A DNA stretch of 52,881 bases. Source: Bacteroidales bacterium. Lineage in GTDB: Bacteria; Bacteroidota; Bacteroidia; Bacteroidales; UBA3824. Location of the stretch: positions 1 to 52,881 of the forward strand of contig JAFXZT010000130.1 of the NCBI GenBank assembly GCA_017541145.1. Direction: 5' to 3'. The notes under the pieces were generated by a model, which was given only the letters and a program-made list of their open reading frames with translations, ran no database searches and was not told where the DNA came from. A program made the position numbers and the translations under genes. Positions 7,301-15,265 of the stretch are shown here, one piece after another. Each line of letters begins with the position of its first letter. Position 1 is the stretch's first letter.

Positions 7301-9060
7301 TTGTAAAGTACAAAACATTCGGCTTCAAGATTCGGATCACGACCTGCACGTCCGGCTTCTTGTACATAATTTTCGAGTGAATCAGAGATGTCGTAATGGA
7401 TTACTAATTTTACATTTGATTTGTCAACACCCATGCCGAATGCCGAGGTTGCCACCATTACTTGTACTTTGTCTGAAATAAATGCATCTTGATTTTTTTG
7501 TTTTTCTTTCGGCTCCATTTTCCCGTTGAAAGCCAATGATTTGATGCCGTCTCTTGTTAGTTTTTCTGCAAGTAAAATTGTTCGTTTTGTTCTTGATACA
7601 TAGACAATTGTCGGACAATTTTTTGTTTCAATCAAGTCTCTTAATGTTGTATATTTTTCTTCTTCGGTTTCTTTGAAAAGTACTTGGTAACGAAGATTGG
7701 TACGAGATGCTGTTGTTGCAAATATTTTGAGTTCGATATTGAGTTTTGTTTTGAAATAGTCTTTGATATCCGATACTACCTTTTGTTTTGCTGTGGCAGT
7801 AAAACACGATACAGGGATGCTTTTACATTTCTTTTTCTGTGCTAACTCTCTGATATAGTCGCCAATATAGAGATAGTCAACACGAAAATCCTGTCCCCAT
7901 GCGCTGAAACAATGTGCTTCATCAATTACAAATCTTGCAATCTGACGTTTTAGTAACAATGTTTCAATAGTTTTGCTTCTGAGTGATTCCGGCGAGATAT
8001 ACAACAATGAAGCTACTCCGGATTCTACTCTTTCGATAGCCTCTTGCCGTTCAAGCGGACTTAATAATCCGTTTATTGTAACAGCGTCGGCAATTCCGCG
8101 TTTTTCGAGATTGTCAACTTGGTCTTTCATAAGCGATTGCAACGGCGATATTACAACTGTTAACGCCCTTTCCGTGATTCCTGAAATCAGAGCCGGAAGT
8201 TGAAATGTCAGACTTTTGCCGCCGCCGGTTGGAAAAATTGCAAGTAATGACATGTTTTCAACAGCGGCTTTTACTGCATTTTGTTGCAACGGTTCGCCGC
8301 CGTAAGTTCTAAAATTGTCAAAACCAAAAATCTTTTTCAGATGAACCGACGGGTTGAGCAATTGATTGCAATATTCACAATATCCGCATGGCGTATTCCT
8401 TAGAATTTTTATAACTGTTTCTACCATAGGATATTGCAGATGAACCCAATATGGAATAATTGAGTTTTTGTCTTTCGTGGTAATAATTGCGAGAGTATAA
8501 GCAAGTGCAACCGGCGAATTATTAATCAGAGTTTCTATTGGCGCATTTTTACAAATTTTACCGTCAAAATAGTTTGTAATCAACTGATAAACATCTTCTT
8601 GCGGGGTGCAATTGTTGTACACGAAAAATCCGTTGAATTCATCTTTTGTGTACAGAAGATCTATTAAGATGTTTCTGTAGTTTTGATTCAACGATTGAAA
8701 CGCATTTACTTCGTCATAAAACAATTCCTTAGCCTTGATTGCATCATTCAGAGGATTGGAAAGTTCGTCAGATATAATTTTGTCGTCCTTCAAAAGTTTA
8801 TGGTACGGCTTTTCCGGAAATAGCAACGGCGAAAAATATAATGTATCAATTAGATACGTGTCTTTAGCACGATTGAAGTAATTGGAATCGTGATGACAAA
8901 TATTATGACCGCAAATAAATTTGAAATCTTTAATGAAATTTTCAAAATCTGAACTTTGTGAAGTGTGTAAAGTTTTTCCGTCCATAGAAACCGCACCAAA
9001 GTCCAAAACCTTTTTTGTTTGCGGATTTACCTCAAGATCGATAAAAACAACACTTTGCAT
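4309..9060 (-). CDS. DEDD exonuclease - RecQ helicase - UvrD helicase fusion
   Basis: A 1583-residue three-engine DNA repair protein. Residues 1-150 look like a DnaQ/RNase T-type 3'-5' exonuclease (FIDLE, later GHNICHHDS). Residues about 260-640 are a RecQ-type helicase: GGGKSLTFQLPA near 282, DEAHCFSAWGQDFR near 382, MGVDKSNVKLVIHYD, and QEAGRAGRD near 570. Residues about 1030-1530 are a UvrD/Rep-type helicase: SAGPGSGKTRVLVHKLA near 1052, VIDEAQDMD near 1160, GDDDQNIYQFRGS, and STIHKAKGREFDHV near 1408. The start is placed at 9060: an ATG at 9099 is in frame, but a promoter -7 box (9087-9094) lies inside that extension, and the exonuclease fold begins right after 9060. Likely roles are processing of stalled forks or recombination intermediates (inference). 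It appears to be a single-gene transcript. Confidence 0.85.
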   Translation of the reverse strand: MQSVVFIDLEVNPQTKKVLDFGAVSMDGKTLHTSQSSDFENFIKDFKFICGHNICHHDSNYFNRAKDTYLIDTLYFSPLLFPEKPYHKLLKDDKIISDELSNPLNDAIKAKELFYDEVNAFQSLNQNYRNILIDLLYTKDEFNGFFVYNNCTPQEDVYQLITNYFDGKICKNAPIETLINNSPVALAYTLAIITTKDKNSIIPYWVHLQYPMVETVIKILRNTPCGYCEYCNQLLNPSVHLKKIFGFDNFRTYGGEPLQQNAVKAAVENMSLLAIFPTGGGKSLTFQLPALISGITERALTVVISPLQSLMKDQVDNLEKRGIADAVTINGLLSPLERQEAIERVESGVASLLYISPESLRSKTIETLLLKRQIARFVIDEAHCFSAWGQDFRVDYLYIGDYIRELAQKKKCKSIPVSCFTATAKQKVVSDIKDYFKTKLNIELKIFATTASRTNLRYQVLFKETEEEKYTTLRDLIETKNCPTIVYVSRTKRTILLAEKLTRDGIKSLAFNGKMEPKEKQKNQDAFISDKVQVMVATSAFGMGVDKSNVKLVIHYDISDSLENYVQEAGRAGRDPNLEAECFVLYNNNDLDKHFILNNQTKISCAEINQVWKAIKNQTRYRKSFCSSALEIARAAGWDYEVSDVETRVKTALQALENAGYIQRGKNSPHVYATSILAKNFDEAANKINESKLFLTDSSKENAKRIIKSLISSKYVARAGNDDAESRIDYLADTLGITKENVISAVQTMRQEKILKDDRDLSAYINSPKETQKILKAFYDLDFFILDNLIQEGNTFNIKQLNEEAEKLKLASNVKNIKTILLFWKIKSYIKLSQESSDTVLIIPQIPLALLREKQRKMFAMSSFIISFLLERYTATNNSDNNLILFSIIELLNNYNNSLYKEFEAEISDVEESLLFLAKINSMKLEGGFLVIYMGLNINRLNLNNRQQYTKEDYKQMDEFYSQKIQQIHIVGEFANMMVKNYNDALNFVKDYFNLDYKKFLARYFTQERLKEIERNITPKRYKELFETLSIKQKEIIDDNTSPHIVVSAGPGSGKTRVLVHKLASLLLLEDIKHEQLLMLTFSRAAALEFKSRLCKLMGNVANFVEIKTFHSYCFDLIGQIGKIEESADVVFKASEMIRNHEVEQNKITKKVLVIDEAQDMDKNEFALVEALIENNDNLRVIAVGDDDQNIYQFRGSSSEYLAQMIQKYKATNYELVENYRSAVQIVDFANRFVTTINQRMKTIPIVSKNSDNGKVTLVKHTCKNSFENAVVNDLITNYQSGTCAVLTSTNQEALAILGILLKNKIQCKLIQSNVGFDLTNIAELKFFVKTLKKNLVTPKISTEIWEKAKNTLTEKYLQSGCLHLVLDIITAFENNYKDKYLTDFVVFLRESSLEDFVKTEKSIVMVSTIHKAKGREFDHVFMYLNNLSINTDEDKRRLYVGFTRAKRFLNIHYNSNNLDFLQPMSTSFTTDNTEYERPEELIVALTHKDINLKFFKDKKLEILKLMSGQKLDIKGETLYHQNFEIMKFSKAFTEKLSAYQKIGYEPFTAKIRFVLSWFCKDDEKEYAIILPLLNFRRVQLQK

Positions 9061-9086
9061 AAATATTGAATTTTGAGTTAATAGTG

Positions 9087-9117
9087 CAAATCTAATCAAT
9101 AATTTTTAAAAATACAA
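9087..9117 (-). promoter_or_regulatory. Promoter of the helicase fusion gene
   Basis: On the reverse strand, TTG (9115-9117), a 20-base spacer and TAGATTTG (9087-9094) match the consensus. This places the transcript start near 9080, downstream of the in-frame ATG at 9099, and decides the start codon at 9060. Confidence 0.75.
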
Positions 9118-9214
9118 TAAGATTTTATGTTGTTTTTTGACATCGTTATATTTTTTTTGTTTTATCATAGTGTACATTTTATATTTTCCTCCTTCATTTT
9201 TCGTGAGTTTTATT

Positions 9215-9245
9215 TTTGTTGTAAGCAAAAAATGTTTTATTTTTG
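9215..9245 (+). promoter_or_regulatory. Promoter of the TerB-like gene
   Basis: TTTG (9215-9218), a 19-base spacer and TATTTTTG (9238-9245). The -7 box overlaps the upstream in-frame TTG at 9243, which rules it out as a start. Confidence 0.72.
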
Positions 9246-9278
9246 CGTTTAGAAAAATATTATTTTACTTGTTTTAAA

Positions 9279-9668
9279 ATGAAACTCAAAGATAATGAAC
9301 TTATTGCGATTACGCATCTCGCTTTTTATATTATTTCGGCAGATGGTATCGGTACCGACGAGGAATATTCTGCTATTAGTACTGAACTCTTAACTTTCGG
9401 ACTTTCTGACGAAGAAATCGTTTCTGTAATTGAAGCTTCTAATGCGATGTCTCTTGATGAAGCTGTCGCAATCGCTAAATCTATGAACGCGCCTCAAAAA
9501 ACTTATGCTTGCTCGGTAATGGGTTTTATCGTGGCTTCCGACGGCGATATTGACGACGATGAAATGAAAGTTTGGGAAGAAATTGTTAATAAATGCGGTT
9601 TCCCGGATATGAGCATTCACGAAGCTATTGAAAATGTTAACTTTGTAAATAAAAAGTTGGAAGAGTAG
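9279..9668 (+). CDS. TerB-like domain protein
   Basis: A 129-residue all-alpha cytoplasmic protein of the tellurite-resistance TerB type. It has two similar acidic helical halves: SADGIGTDEEYSAI near 21-34, and ASDGDIDDDEMKVWEEIVNK near 87-106. Both carry the DG...D/E clusters typical of the metal-binding TerB fold. The start is ATG 9279, because the alternative TTG at 9243 lies in the promoter. No other ter genes are near, so a role in tellurite resistance is not implied; single TerB proteins are common and mostly uncharacterised. It is followed by a terminator at 9698-9738. Confidence 0.75.
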   Translation: MKLKDNELIAITHLAFYIISADGIGTDEEYSAISTELLTFGLSDEEIVSVIEASNAMSLDEAVAIAKSMNAPQKTYACSVMGFIVASDGDIDDDEMKVWEEIVNKCGFPDMSIHEAIENVNFVNKKLEE

Positions 9669-9697
9669 GGTAGAACCTGCTTCCGCGATTTCTATAT

Positions 9698-9738
9698 AAA
9701 AAAGCCGAAAGTAATGGGTATTTACTTCCGGCTTTTTT
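9698..9738. terminator. Bidirectional terminator between convergent genes
   Basis: A long stem (9698-9714 with 9722-9738, containing AAAAGCCG and CGGCTTTT) with A- and T-tracts on either side serves the TerB-like gene (+) and the GH97 gene (-). Confidence 0.88.
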
Positions 9739-9752
9739 CTTTGACTTTGTTT

Positions 9753-11993
9753 TTACTTTTTGATGAATTTCGCAGATGAAATTCCGTTTGTTATAATATA
9801 AATTCCGGGTTTTAGATGCGAAATATCTATTTCCTTATTCTTATCGGTGTTATTCAACTCCATCATCTTTTTACCGGTAATATTCATGATAATAAATTTG
9901 TTACTTTGAATATTGATGTTAATATAATTGTCTGCCGGATTGGGATAAATCTTAATCGTTTTTGATGTAGAATTATCCGGAGTTTCTATTACTGAAGTTT
10001 CGAGGTTATCGTTATCAGTTGTAGTCGGCTCTTCTTGTTGTGACGGTTCATCATCTTGTGACGGTTCATCTTCTTGAGACGGCACGCCTTGTTGAGTTGG
10101 TTCGTCTTCTTGAGACGGTTCTTCTTGCTGTGGCAAGTTGCCGGTGACTGTAATTATGGCTGTAGCTCCTCCGTTGGAAAATAACTTGAAACTCAAATTA
10201 TCTTTTGACGTGAGGTTGTCAATTATTGTTTTCTTTATTGATTTATTTCCGTCGTCTTCGTACAAAACTGCGCTGTAAGTCTTGTTTGAACTCAAAAAGT
10301 CTAAACTTAAATTTGCAGTTCGTTGTCCGTAGTTGTGAGTCGATACAAACCATTTGTCATCTTTTTTGCGGGCTATGGAAAAATAATTTCCGGGATCACC
10401 TTCCAATATTTTGTAATCGTCCCAAACCGTGGGCAATTCTTTGAAGTATTCAATCTCGGTTTCGTTGGGATACTCTTTGGGTTTTCCGTACCAAAGTAGA
10501 TGTTGAATCGGACAGAAAAATGCTGTACTGAGTGCCAATTGATGTCCTTTGGTAGTGTTCATACCTTTGTATGCTACATTTTTTTCAGGGTAACCTTTGT
10601 AACAAATTGTGTAATCCGCACTTCCCGTCATGTAACGCGAAAATGGCAATAATGTGGTGTGATTACCGAGATTATCACGATGTTCGTTTCCTCTTATGCC
10701 CTCGGTGGTCATCAGGTTGGGAAATTTCATCTCCAATCCGGTTGGGCGAATATCATCATGTACATTTATTAACATTTTTCTATCGTATGCACCTTTTATG
10801 ATATCGTAAATTTGTTTCAATCCGTATTGGGATTCTCCGTCCATGAATCCGAGTTTCAATCCTTTTACGCCCCAACTTTGGTACAAATTCAGCATTTCTT
10901 CGTTGTCGTAGTTCGTCCATGCAACTTTGTTGACATATAATATTATGCCGATACCTTGTGATTGGGCGTAGTTGCAACACTCTTGAATATTTAATTGCGG
11001 TATAGGTTTTAGAGGGTCTGATTTTTTATTGTGTTCGTTGCTGTAGCCCAATCCGTACCAGCCCGCGTCCAAAAGTACGTAACTGAAATTCATCTTCTTA
11101 GCAAAATCTATTCTTTCTTTTACCGAATCGGTATAGAAGATGTTGCCCTCAATGCAAGCTCTGAATACTTTTCCGGGTTTTATCCAGTCGGTATTGTCAG
11201 TAGTTTTCTCGTTGAGTGAGTAGATAATATACTTTCCTTCAATCATTTGCGACGGTGTTTCGCCAAATACACAGTATCTCCACGATGTTGTAGAGTTGAT
11301 ACTGCTTTTAAATGATTGTGAAAATGAATATATCCCATTGTTGAATTCAATTTTCAATCTGTCAGCCAAAGCCAAATTGCCAGCCTCATTCATCAAGACC
11401 GAAAATTTCTCTGTTTGGATAAACAGCGGAGCAAGTGAATAACCGCTGCTTCCGGCTTTTTTCTCAGTGTAACCGTGTTCGCAACCTTTTTCTGAATAAC
11501 ATGTCGGATTAAAATTGGTTAAATCTATCGAAGTATATTCTTCTTTTAGAATTAAACCGTCTTTTACATCATATTTTACCGCAAATCCTTCATCGTAAAG
11601 TCTTATTATGATGTCGTAAAGATAATTGTTTGATGTTTTAAATGTTAGAATATATTGCTTATATTGATCTTTGATTGTACTTTTTTCACCGATTTTACTT
11701 TCAATAGTTCCATTATAAATGCTTTCTTTTTTATCTTGAAATTCATCGCTTGAAGTTCCAAATCGTCCTTTATTGGTTTTGATTCCCAAATTTACTTTTA
11801 TTACATTGTGATTTATTGCATTGAGATTCAGGATTCCAATCAAATTATCTTTTTCGTAAGTAAGGTAGCAAGCAATTTTGCTGTTTGGTGACTTCAATTC
11901 TGCAATATTGCTATTTGTGGATTGTGCGTTGACAAAACTGCATACAAATAGACATAATATTGTGATTATTGTATGGTATTTTATACGTATCAT
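9753..11993 (-). CDS. GH97 glycosidase with type IX secretion tail
   Basis: A 746-residue exported enzyme of glycoside hydrolase family 97 (alpha-glucosidases and alpha-galactosidases). A signal peptide covers residues 1-23. A GH97 N-terminal beta-sandwich follows to about 270, then a TIM barrel (KVFRACIEGN, VLLDAGWYG, GLKLGFMDG, TTEGIRGNEH) and a C-terminal beta domain to about 620. A linker near 625-670 holds imperfect tandem SQEDEP/SQQEEP units. The last ~70 residues (IYPNPADNY, then LKPGIYII) are a T9SS type A sorting domain, so the enzyme should reach the cell surface. The barrel strand that carries a nucleophilic Asp in retaining GH97 enzymes reads LGFMDG here, with Gly, which favours the inverting SusB-like group; substrate remains a guess. 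There are no susCD neighbours. Confidence 0.85.
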   Translation of the reverse strand: MIRIKYHTIITILCLFVCSFVNAQSTNSNIAELKSPNSKIACYLTYEKDNLIGILNLNAINHNVIKVNLGIKTNKGRFGTSSDEFQDKKESIYNGTIESKIGEKSTIKDQYKQYILTFKTSNNYLYDIIIRLYDEGFAVKYDVKDGLILKEEYTSIDLTNFNPTCYSEKGCEHGYTEKKAGSSGYSLAPLFIQTEKFSVLMNEAGNLALADRLKIEFNNGIYSFSQSFKSSINSTTSWRYCVFGETPSQMIEGKYIIYSLNEKTTDNTDWIKPGKVFRACIEGNIFYTDSVKERIDFAKKMNFSYVLLDAGWYGLGYSNEHNKKSDPLKPIPQLNIQECCNYAQSQGIGIILYVNKVAWTNYDNEEMLNLYQSWGVKGLKLGFMDGESQYGLKQIYDIIKGAYDRKMLINVHDDIRPTGLEMKFPNLMTTEGIRGNEHRDNLGNHTTLLPFSRYMTGSADYTICYKGYPEKNVAYKGMNTTKGHQLALSTAFFCPIQHLLWYGKPKEYPNETEIEYFKELPTVWDDYKILEGDPGNYFSIARKKDDKWFVSTHNYGQRTANLSLDFLSSNKTYSAVLYEDDGNKSIKKTIIDNLTSKDNLSFKLFSNGGATAIITVTGNLPQQEEPSQEDEPTQQGVPSQEDEPSQDDEPSQQEEPTTTDNDNLETSVIETPDNSTSKTIKIYPNPADNYININIQSNKFIIMNITGKKMMELNNTDKNKEIDISHLKPGIYIITNGISSAKFIKK
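10024..10134 (-). repeat. In-frame coding repeats in the GH97 linker
   Basis: Six to seven imperfect 15-18-base units encode the Ser/Gln/Asp/Glu/Pro linker between the GH97 domain and the T9SS tail. Units can be gained or lost in frame, so linker length probably varies between strains. Confidence 0.7.
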
Positions 11994-11999
11994 TTTATT

Positions 12000-12604
12000 A
12001 TATTTTTTGTTATTTATAGAATGTAAAAGTATAAATTGTTGATTAAATAAAAAAATATGATGTAATAAAAATTTTATTTATTGAGATTACATATATATGT
12101 TACATCATTTAAATTCATTTTATTACAAAGTTGTGACTTTTTGCGTTGTTATGATACTTATATCGGGTGGCGGTTCTGACTTTTTACTTCAATATGAAAG
12201 TCATATCGGGTGGCGGTTATGACTTTTTACCTCAATATGAAAGTCATATCGGACCTCGGTTCTGACTTTTTACCTTGAGTGGAAAGTCACTTCGGGGAGC
12301 AAATATTGATATTATCATGATGTCAAAACCAAGAATCTGTGTCCGATATAAGAATTTTTGTCAGAAAATTGTTTCTACTTGTTGGGATTATGGATATTTC
12401 TTGTTGGTTGAAATTCCCGTTTGAAGGATTTTATGAGTTGTTTTTGTGTGACAATTTATCCGGCTTTTTTGTAATATAATTGTTGTTAACTGTTTGATAT
12501 TGCCTCTGATATTGACTTCTGTATATTAAACAACGAAATATCATAAGAAATTTTGCAGTTTCTGAGATATTCCGTTGGTAATAATTGATGTTAAAATAAA
12601 AAAA
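12000..12604. other. 600-base non-coding interval with tandem hairpin repeat
   Basis: It holds an inverted repeat (12057-12065 with 12100-12108) around the 12-base palindrome ACATATATATGT at 12089-12100, about 95 bases upstream of the GH97 gene and possibly an operator. It also holds the 43-base tandem repeat at 12156-12298. From 12299 to 12604 I see no gene, hairpin with T-tract, or promoter that I can support. Confidence 0.6.
12156..12298. repeat. 43-base tandem repeat, three copies plus a part
   Basis: Copies begin near 12156, 12199, 12242 and 12285 (partial). Each has a conserved ATATCGG..CGGTT core followed by GACTTTTTAC..GAAAGTC, whose ends (GACTTT and AAAGTC) pair into a hairpin. The period of 43 is not a multiple of three, so the repeat is not coding. 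Copies differ at a few positions, such as TGGCGG against CCTCGG in the third copy. Confidence 0.85.
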
Positions 12605-13390
12605 CTATTTATTTAACGCTTCCAAAAGTTCGGCGTTGGTAATTTTTAGTTCTACTGATTCGTTTGACTTGTTTCCAACATATTTGTACACCATATTTTT
12701 GTTGGCATTGGCAATAATTTTTGTTTGCTGATGGCTAACTAAATCGGAAGTCAAATTTTGTATAATATTTTTTCTGGACTCAGGATCCTTCAGAATTTTT
12801 GTTTTTTCTTGCATGGTTACAAGATCTTCGTTGATTGTGTAGACGTAAACAACATCGTCTCCAATGATTGAAATAGAAGTAATGGAAATTTCGTCGTCTA
12901 ATTTTAGAGGCAATAAGCCTTGTGAAGAGCTGATTAATATTTGTACGCGTTCTTCCGGCGAAACTTCTTGTTCCATTGCTTGTTTCAATTCTTGTACTGA
13001 GATTTTTACTTTTATTGCAGTAGACTCGTCGTTGTTGTCCATAAAGGTGATGGAAATTCCGTTGTGACCTTGCAGTATTTGGAATAGTGTTTTGAAATTG
13101 CTTTGTCCGGTAATTGTTTTTAATGTGTTTTGTTTGGTTTTTTCAAGATTTTGCGCAAGTATTTTTGTGCTTTGAGTAGGATTTACGTCAGTCTCCATAT
13201 TGTAAATATAATTTAGATAGTCGTCTTCTACATTTATTTGTGTGATGTTAAGACCATCAGATAATTTTATCGGACACATCGCGTTTGCCATTTGTGCAAC
13301 CTGATTCAAAGTTTGCGCTTTTGCTGTGTTTACATCTATGATTGTAAACAAAAATACTAATAATAGTATTTTTGTAATTATCTTCTTCAT
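12605..13390 (-). CDS. Exported protein with internally duplicated domain, unknown function
   Basis: A 261-residue protein with an N-terminal signal (residues 1-25, cut after AKAQ). The mature part is two copies of one domain of about 110 residues. Copy 1 runs CPIKLSDGLNITQINVEDD ... ISVQELKQAM and copy 2 runs LPLKLDDEISITSISIIGDD ... ITNAELLEAL. Both share a hydrophobic strand with D-Y or V-Y-Y, a KTKIL helix, a central amphipathic helix, and a final strand plus helix. No cysteine lipobox or catalytic motif is apparent. It probably works in the periplasm. The function is not recognised; similar small secreted duplicated proteins occur in Bacteroidales. Confidence 0.75.
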   Translation of the reverse strand: MKKIITKILLLVFLFTIIDVNTAKAQTLNQVAQMANAMCPIKLSDGLNITQINVEDDYLNYIYNMETDVNPTQSTKILAQNLEKTKQNTLKTITGQSNFKTLFQILQGHNGISITFMDNNDESTAIKVKISVQELKQAMEQEVSPEERVQILISSSQGLLPLKLDDEISITSISIIGDDVVYVYTINEDLVTMQEKTKILKDPESRKNIIQNLTSDLVSHQQTKIIANANKNMVYKYVGNKSNESVELKITNAELLEALNK

Positions 13391-13474
13391 AATAGATTAA
13401 GTATTTTAGAATGGTTATTTTATTAGTTTTGTTTTTTTACTACTAATAATTGATATAAGATAGAGAAAATAATA

Positions 13475-13506
13475 AAAAAGCCGGAATAATTTAGTTCCGG
13501 CTTTAT
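13475..13506 (-). terminator. Terminator of pfp
   Basis: AAAGCCGGAA and TTCCGGCTTT form the stem just downstream of the pfp stop. On the reverse strand it runs into a T-rich tract. Confidence 0.8.
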
Positions 13507-13525
13507 GATAGAAATAGTAAAAAAA

Positions 13526-15169
13526 CTACTTGTGTTCCAATTGGATAGTTTCAGTAGTGATGTCAGCAACTTCTGACGGACCCCAGTACTGAATTGGACC
13601 AGGATATTGATAATCAGTTTCGATAGCCCATTTTTCGCGTTGAGAAGCGAAATATTGGAAAGGACCGCCGTCGAGTTTTACCAATGCTTTCTGGATAACA
13701 GGTTTCATCTTACCGTTACGTTTTTCCATGTTCATCATAGCAGTGATAGGAATACCACCGGCGAGCCATTCAGAAGCAGGTTTTGTAGTGTTGCGAACAG
13801 ATGACATGTAACCTGTTTTGCCTGATGAAATCAACAATGCAGCTACGCGGCCGAGTGAGTAGCAGTAGTCAGCATCGAAGTTAGACGGAGCTGCACAACG
13901 ACCTTCATAACCGAAGAAGTGGTGTTGAGTAGAGAATTTGCCGTTGAATTTGCCTTCAGCTTTCCAAGCAGCCAATTTCTTAGCAACCATTTCAGCAAGC
14001 AATTGTTCTGTTTCGATGAGAGAAACTTGTACGTTGCCGTGAGGATCGCGTTCGAGAGCCAATTGTTTTGATACTGATGCAGGCAAAGATTCGAAAATAG
14101 CAGCGTTTTCTTTAGACAAGTGAGCTACTACGTAACTGATTTTTTCGTCAGCAGCTACTTTGTCGAATTCAGCTTGGTTAGCAGCCAACATATCGTTGAG
14201 TTCGGCGATAAGTTTTTTGATAGCCGGGATAAATTCGATAAGACCTTCCGGAACCAAAACTGTACCGAAGTTCAAACCTTTGTCAGCTCTGTTTTTAACA
14301 GCTGTAGCGATATATGTTACAACATCGTCAAGTGATTGATTTTTAGCTTCAACTTCTTCGCCAACCAATGTGATGTTAGGATGAGTTTTGAGAGCGCATT
14401 CCAATGTAACGTGGCTTGCAGAACGACCCATCAATTTGATGAAGTGCCAGTATTTTTTAGCAGAGTTGGCATCGCGTTCGATATTTCCGATTACTTCAGA
14501 GTAAACTTTTGTTGCTGTATCAAAACCGAATGAAGTTTCAATCATTTCGTTTTTCAAGTCGCCGTCGATAGTTTTAGGACAGCCGATTACTTGAATACCG
14601 GTATTTTTAGCCTTGTAGTATTCTGCCAAAACGCAAGCATTAGTATTGGAATCGTCACCGCCGATGATTACGATAGCAGTGATATTCAATTTCTTGCAGA
14701 TTTCAAGACCTTTGTCAAATTGATCGATTTCTTCCAATTTTGTACGGCCTGAACCGATGATATCAAAACCGCCGGTGTTTCTGTATTCGTCGATAATATC
14801 AGAAGTAAGTTCGATGTATTTGTGGTCTACCAAACCTGAAGGACCACCGAGGAAACCGTAAAGTTTAGAATCCTTGTTGATGGCTTTGATACCGTCGAAA
14901 ATACCGGAAATTACATTGTGTCCGCCCGGAGCCTGACCGCCTGAAAGGATTACGCCGACATTGATAGCTTTGTCAGACATTGCTTGTTGAGCTGTCTCGA
15001 ATGTTACGATTGGCAAACCGTATGTGTTAGGGAACAATTTTTTGATTTCGGCTTGGTCAGCTACTGATTCTGTAGCTTTGCCTTCTACTAATTTTGTAGC
15101 GCCTTTTATTGATGCAGGTACTTTAGGTTGGTAAGCTGCACGCGCAATTTGTAAAGGACTTTTAGTCAT
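13526..15169 (-). CDS. pfp: Pyrophosphate-dependent 6-phosphofructokinase
   Basis: The enzyme phosphorylates fructose 6-phosphate with PPi, reversibly, in the central glycolytic and gluconeogenic step typical of anaerobic Bacteroidales. At 547 residues it is the long PfpB-like form. Diagnostic motifs are GGQAPGGHNVISG (N-terminal phosphate loop); GGDDSNTN near 175, whose second Asp replaces the Gly of ATP-dependent enzymes; PKTIDGDLKNE near 198, with the PPi-type lysine and catalytic Asp; and MGRSASH. Codon use is restricted, as in a highly expressed gene. It has its own promoter (15215-15246), so transcription is separate from the upstream der cluster, and a terminator follows. Confidence 0.95.
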   Translation of the reverse strand: MTKSPLQIARAAYQPKVPASIKGATKLVEGKATESVADQAEIKKLFPNTYGLPIVTFETAQQAMSDKAINVGVILSGGQAPGGHNVISGIFDGIKAINKDSKLYGFLGGPSGLVDHKYIELTSDIIDEYRNTGGFDIIGSGRTKLEEIDQFDKGLEICKKLNITAIVIIGGDDSNTNACVLAEYYKAKNTGIQVIGCPKTIDGDLKNEMIETSFGFDTATKVYSEVIGNIERDANSAKKYWHFIKLMGRSASHVTLECALKTHPNITLVGEEVEAKNQSLDDVVTYIATAVKNRADKGLNFGTVLVPEGLIEFIPAIKKLIAELNDMLAANQAEFDKVAADEKISYVVAHLSKENAAIFESLPASVSKQLALERDPHGNVQVSLIETEQLLAEMVAKKLAAWKAEGKFNGKFSTQHHFFGYEGRCAAPSNFDADYCYSLGRVAALLISSGKTGYMSSVRNTTKPASEWLAGGIPITAMMNMEKRNGKMKPVIQKALVKLDGGPFQYFASQREKWAIETDYQYPGPIQYWGPSEVADITTETIQLEHK

Positions 15170-15214
15170 TTTATTTTGTTTATTAATATTGATTTTTAAT
15201 GTCTGTTTTGGTTA

Positions 15215-15246
15215 CAAATATATGTTATCTTCTCGGATATGACAAA
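15215..15246 (-). promoter_or_regulatory. Promoter of pfp
   Basis: Reverse strand: TTTG (15243-15246), a 20-base spacer and TATATTTG (15215-15222), a perfect match to the Bacteroidota consensus about 45 bases before the ATG. Confidence 0.8.
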
Positions 15247-15265
15247 TTTTTTTGATGTTAATTTG

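Noticed and set aside
9061-9099. Start of the helicase fusion at the ATG ending at 9099
   Set aside because: A consensus -7 promoter box occupies 9087-9094, inside that extension; the conserved exonuclease start follows the ATG at 9060.
9243-9278. TTG at 9243 as start of the TerB-like gene
   Set aside because: It overlaps the promoter -7 box; the ATG at 9279 is the first usable start.
12156-12298. The tandem repeat as a CRISPR array
   Set aside because: The whole 43-base unit is repeated with no unique spacers, and no cas genes are present.
12299-12604. A hidden small gene between the tandem repeat and the duplicated secreted protein
   Set aside because: Frames are short and broken on both strands, with no promoter or ribosome-site context.
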